NCBI GenBank assembly: GCA_902796295.1
Contig: CADBOL010000012.1
Location: forward strand, 1-9,263
DNA length: 9,263 nucleotides
From: Oscillospiraceae bacterium
Lineage (GTDB): Bacteria; Bacillota; Clostridia; Oscillospirales; Acutalibacteraceae
Direction: 5' to 3'
The translations under genes were made by a program, and so were the position numbers. The notes beneath the pieces were generated by a model. The model was not told where the DNA came from. It worked only from the letters and a program-made list of their open reading frames with translations, and ran no database searches. Below are positions 7,057-9,263 of the stretch, piece after piece. How positions within the stretch are numbered: position 1 is the stretch's first letter; each line of letters starts with the position of its first letter.

Positions 7057-8076
7057 TCAGATGTATTTTTTACCGCTCTCGTGGCCGGGCATCACTTTGC
7101 CCTCGAGGCAGATACCGGTGCCGTTTACGACGCAGTCAAGAGGTCTTGAGGCGATGACAACGGGGATTTTTGTCTCCTCGGCGATGAGCCTGTCGAGCCC
7201 CTTTATGAGAGCACCGCCGCCCGTGAGCATAATGCCCCTGTCAATAATGTCGGAGGCGAGCTCGGGGGGAGTTTTTTCGAGCGTTGTCTTGACGAGGTCG
7301 GCAATCTGCGAGATGGGCTCAGCCATGGCTTCGCGGATTTCCGCGCTGGTTATGTCAATGTTTTTCGGCAGACCGTCCATAAGATTTCTGCCCTTGATAT
7401 TCATTGAGCCCTCGCCCTCATAGGGGTAGGCGGAGCCGATTTTTATTTTAATATCCTCGGCGGTCCTGTCGCCGATAAGAAGATTGTATTTCTTCCTGAC
7501 ATATGAAACGATGGCCTCGTCGAGCCTGTCTCCCGCTATGCGGCAGGAGTTTGATGTGACAACTCCGCCGAGCGAAATCACGGCGACCTCGCTTGTGCCG
7601 CCGCCGATGTCGACAACCATATTGCCTATGGGCTCCGAGACGGGCATGCCCGCTCCGATTGCAGCGGCCATCGGTTCCTCTATGAGAGATATATAGCTCG
7701 CGCCCGCGCTCTTGGCGGCATCGTGAACCGCCTTTCTCTCAACCTCGGTGACACCGGAGGGTATGCAGATTAGCACCCTTATCTTGAGGAAGGGTTTGCT
7801 CTTGACAGTCCTCCTGATAAAAGTCTCTATCATATCCGCGGTGATATCAAAATCTGCGATGACACCGTCTTTGAGAGGGCGTACGGCAACCATTGAGCCG
7901 GGAGTGCGGCCTATCATTTCCTTTGCCTGAGCGCCTACGGCAACAACCTTCGGCGGAGTGGTCTTCTGGTCTACCGCGACAACCGACGGCTCCCTGATAA
8001 CGACTCCCTTTCCCTTGACAAAAACAAGGGTATTCGCGGTACCGAGGTCAATACCGATATCCTGAGTAAATAACAT
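7057..8076 (-). CDS. mreB: Rod shape-determining actin-like protein MreB
   Basis: MreB is a bacterial actin that forms short membrane-bound filaments on the inner face of the membrane and directs side-wall synthesis. The 339-residue product has normal length. The actin-fold motifs are present: phosphate-1 [14 protein letters not shown] (7-20), phosphate-2 [12 protein letters not shown] (155-166), connect motif [11 protein letters not shown] (133-143) and adenosine motif [13 protein letters not shown] (282-294). The short hydrophobic N-terminus (MLFTQDIG) is typical of Gram-positive MreB, which binds membrane by a loop rather than a long amphipathic helix. The start ATG at 8076 has a perfect AAGGAG 7 nt upstream. 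It lies 17 nt after the lipoprotein gene and 20 nt before mreC. Only one MreB paralogue is in the window, so I cannot exclude an Mbl-like relative elsewhere; the mreCD neighbours favour MreB. Confidence 0.97.
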   Translation of the reverse strand: MLFTQDIGIDLGTANTLVFVKGKGVVIREPSVVAVDQKTTPPKVVAVGAQAKEMIGRTPGSMVAVRPLKDGVIADFDITADMIETFIRRTVKSKPFLKIRVLICIPSGVTEVERKAVHDAAKSAGASYISLIEEPMAAAIGAGMPVSEPIGNMVVDIGGGTSEVAVISLGGVVTSNSCRIAGDRLDEAIVSYVRKKYNLLIGDRTAEDIKIKIGSAYPYEGEGSMNIKGRNLMDGLPKNIDITSAEIREAMAEPISQIADLVKTTLEKTPPELASDIIDRGIMLTGGGALIKGLDRLIAEETKIPVVIASRPLDCVVNGTGICLEGKVMPGHESGKKYI

Positions 8077-8093
8077 CTGAAAGCTCCTTCGGA

Positions 8094-8774
8094 TTATTTG
8101 AATTCAACGCTGTTGAGTATTTTTTCAATCTCTGAGAAATCTTCGCTGAGATCGTGCTTTGCGGAGATCATGAATGTGTAGAGCGCACCGTCTTTTTCAA
8201 GATAGCCGTAGGCAAGATAGGTCTTGTCTTCTTTTGTTTCCGAGTAGCAGGAGAGAAGAGTGATTGTGTCATCGCCGATATTTATACCCGATTTTTTCTG
8301 AACCGCTTTGGGATTCATCTCGGTTATCTTGTCAAACATTTCCTGCGTGCCGGCAAAGGCCTCTTCAAGAGTCTTTTCTTCGGAGCGCATTATTGATATT
8401 CTCTCGTCTGAGCCGTCCTTTGAGATAACAAGGTCGCTCCAGCTCGAGCTGTTGCTCCAGCCGTCGGGAATCTCAAGGTAATAGTCTTCAAACTCTATTT
8501 TGTTGTCATATACGAACGCGGTTTTGAGATTGACCCTTGTGGTCTCCTGCTCTCCCGCCGCGTCGGTGACGACGTTGCCGTTTTCTTCGGTGACGACCAT
8601 CATGATGTCGCCGTGCTCGTTTCTGTCAAGTCCGCCGTCCTCTTTGGTGACAACGGCAAGAGTTGAGCCGCCTTCAATGGTGACAGCTTCCGTGCCTTTC
8701 GGCTTTTTGCCGCAGGCTGTGAAAACACAGGCGACAAGCATAAGAGCGACAGCGGCTGCAATATATTTTTTCAT
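8094..8774 (-). CDS. Lipoprotein of unknown function at the head of the mre operon
   Basis: The product has 226 residues from the ATG at 8774. It begins with a lipoprotein signal peptide ([15 protein letters not shown]) and a lipobox ending FTAC, so Cys21 is the likely lipid anchor, followed by GKK. Residues about 30-75 form a polar linker with two loosely repeated units (VVTKEDGGL and [16 protein letters not shown]). The rest (about 78-226) looks like one globular domain: [10 protein letters not shown], then acidic strands and helices, ending in [15 protein letters not shown]. This pattern resembles PsbP/Mog1-like small lipoprotein domains, but that is only an impression. The function is unknown. 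The gene ends 17 nt before mreB, and AGGGAGGT stands 7 nt before its start, so it is probably translated with the elongation genes. It is 53 nt downstream of the sugar kinase, with no clear promoter in that gap. Confidence 0.82.
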   Translation of the reverse strand: MKKYIAAAVALMLVACVFTACGKKPKGTEAVTIEGGSTLAVVTKEDGGLDRNEHGDIMMVVTEENGNVVTDAAGEQETTRVNLKTAFVYDNKIEFEDYYLEIPDGWSNSSSWSDLVISKDGSDERISIMRSEEKTLEEAFAGTQEMFDKITEMNPKAVQKKSGINIGDDTITLLSCYSETKEDKTYLAYGYLEKDGALYTFMISAKHDLSEDFSEIEKILNSVEFK

Positions 8775-8780
8775 CGGATT

Positions 8781-8788
8781 ACCTCCCT
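8781..8788 (-). promoter_or_regulatory. Ribosome binding site deciding the lipoprotein start
   Basis: AGGGAGGT on the minus strand stands 7 nt before the ATG at 8774-8772. A longer frame could begin at a TTG (8804-8802), but it lacks a comparable site and would put ten polar residues ahead of the signal peptide. The ATG at 8774 is therefore the start. Confidence 0.85.
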
Positions 8789-8827
8789 GATATGTGCGCG
8801 GCAAAAACCTGTTTCCGCCCGGGCTTC

Positions 8828-9263
8828 TCAGCCGTTGAGAGCGGCGAAAGCCTTTTTGTTGTTTGCGTAGAGAGTCTTGTAGACCTCATAGTTGCGGTCA
8901 TAGACCGCCTTGTTTCTGCCGTCGGGTTTGAATGTCTTGGTTGCGGGGATAAGCTTTTTGGCATCTCCCACATTGTCTATGATGCCGAGACCGACCGCCA
9001 TGAGAGCCGCCGCGCCTACCGCGCCGACATTCTGCGGGCTGTCAACAGTCTCAATGGTCTTGCCGGTTATATCGGCGAGAATCTGGCAGGTGACATCGCT
9101 GAGCGCGCCGCCGCCGACAAAGCGGACCGTATCGGAGGTCTTGACTTTGTGTTCCTGTGTTTCGAGGAACCAGCGCATATGGAAGCAGACGCCTTCGATG
9201 ACGGAGCGGATGAGCTGAGTCTTGCCCGTTTCAAGCGAGATGTTGAAGAACATTCCTCTTGAG
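8828..9263 (-). CDS. FGGY-family carbohydrate kinase, xylulokinase-like, C-terminal part (cut by right edge)
   Basis: The frame is open through the right edge and ends at TGA (8830-8828), giving about 144 residues of the C-terminal half. FGGY kinases phosphorylate a sugar or polyol with ATP in the cytoplasm. The visible part carries the actin-like ATPase lobe: SRGMFFNISLETGKTQLIR, the helix SVIEGVCFHMRWFLE, the nucleotide-binding RFVGGGALSDVTCQILADI, and VGAVGAAALMAVGLG. The glycine-rich GGGA followed by a Q-x-LAD segment is typical of xylulokinases, but gluconate, fuculose or other FGGY kinases cannot be excluded because the substrate-binding N-terminal half is missing. The ATG at 9253 is an internal methionine, not the start. 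The gene lies 53 nt upstream of the lipoprotein and may belong to a separate sugar operon. Confidence 0.88.
   Translation of the reverse strand, partial: SRGMFFNISLETGKTQLIRSVIEGVCFHMRWFLETQEHKVKTSDTVRFVGGGALSDVTCQILADITGKTIETVDSPQNVGAVGAAALMAVGLGIIDNVGDAKKLIPATKTFKPDGRNKAVYDRNYEVYKTLYANNKKAFAALNG

Larger units (their letters stand above)
499..8774 (-). other. Probable eight-gene elongasome operon
   Basis: The lipoprotein, mreB, mreC, mreD, PBP2, the MinD-like gene, mnmE and the solute-binding protein are all on the minus strand. Their spacings are 17, 20, -4, 25, 11, 12 and 23 nt, with no hairpin plus T-run between any pair. Co-transcription is inferred from spacing alone. The promoter is not visible in the 53-nt gap at 8775-8827, so it may lie inside or upstream of the sugar kinase gene. 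Confidence 0.6.

Noticed and set aside
8775..8804. N-terminal extension of the lipoprotein from a TTG at 8804
   Set aside because: The strong AGGGAGGT site at 8781-8788 would fall inside the coding region, and the extension would precede the signal peptide. The ATG at 8774 fits both features.
8800..8819. Hairpin (arms ggcaaaaa and tttccgcc) as a terminator of the sugar kinase
   Set aside because: The 8-bp stem has two G-U pairs and a 4-nt loop, and no T-run follows on the minus strand, so it does not look like an intrinsic terminator.
8792..9262. Plus-strand open frame of 156 codons opposite the sugar kinase
   Set aside because: The minus-strand frame carries clear FGGY kinase motifs; the plus-strand frame has none.
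1..9263. A new multi-gene defence, mobile or biosynthetic system
   Set aside because: I saw no nuclease, recombinase, toxin, phage, CRISPR or biosynthetic enzyme genes. Most genes belong to recognised families, six of them to core cell-shape, placement or tRNA-modification families.

Overview
The window looks like chromosomal DNA from a Gram-positive Clostridia-type bacterium (Bacillota, possibly the Oscillospirales/Eubacteriales group). The evidence is three exported proteins (two lipoproteins and one with a Sec signal peptide), strong GGAGG-type ribosome binding sites, a moderately GC-rich coding style with AT-rich intergenic DNA, and a MreB/MreC/MreD/PBP2/MinD gene order. The genus cannot be named from this sequence. 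All nine genes lie on the minus strand, so transcription runs from high to low coordinates. The window holds no RNA genes, mobile elements, CRISPR arrays or large repeats.

Layout in transcription order: (1) the C-terminal part of an FGGY-family sugar kinase, xylulokinase-like, cut by the right edge (8828-9263). (2) After a 53-nt gap, a lipoprotein of unknown function (8094-8774). (3) The cell-elongation genes mreB (7057-8076), mreC (6194-7036), mreD (5679-6197) and a class B penicillin-binding protein of the PBP2/MrdA type (3602-5653). (4) A MinD-like deviant-Walker ATPase (2868-3590). (5) mnmE, a tRNA-modification GTPase (1488-2855). (6) A lipoprotein solute-binding protein of the NMT1/SsuA/THI5-like type (499-1464). 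(7) After a 112-nt AT-rich gap with a near-consensus sigma-A promoter, the N-terminal part of a secreted protein (1-386) cut by the left edge.

From the lipoprotein to the solute-binding protein the spacings are 17, 20, -4, 25, 11, 12 and 23 nt, with no visible terminator, so these eight genes are probably one operon. Its core builds the side wall. MreB filaments inside the membrane are coupled through MreC and MreD to the PBP2 transpeptidase, which crosslinks new peptidoglycan. MinD is a placement ATPase, MnmE modifies the tRNA wobble uridine, and the two lipoproteins sit outside the membrane.

Most genes belong to well-known families and I see no clearly new biological system. The points worth a second look concern arrangement and sequence detail. 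The MinD-like protein has no MinC or MinE beside it, lacks the usual C-terminal membrane-targeting tail, and has changed residues in the MinC-binding area. An uncharacterised lipoprotein sits at the head of the mre operon. mnmE is away from its common place near the origin. The solute-binding protein has no permease or ATPase next to it. The secreted-protein gene has its own strong promoter and a leader hairpin.
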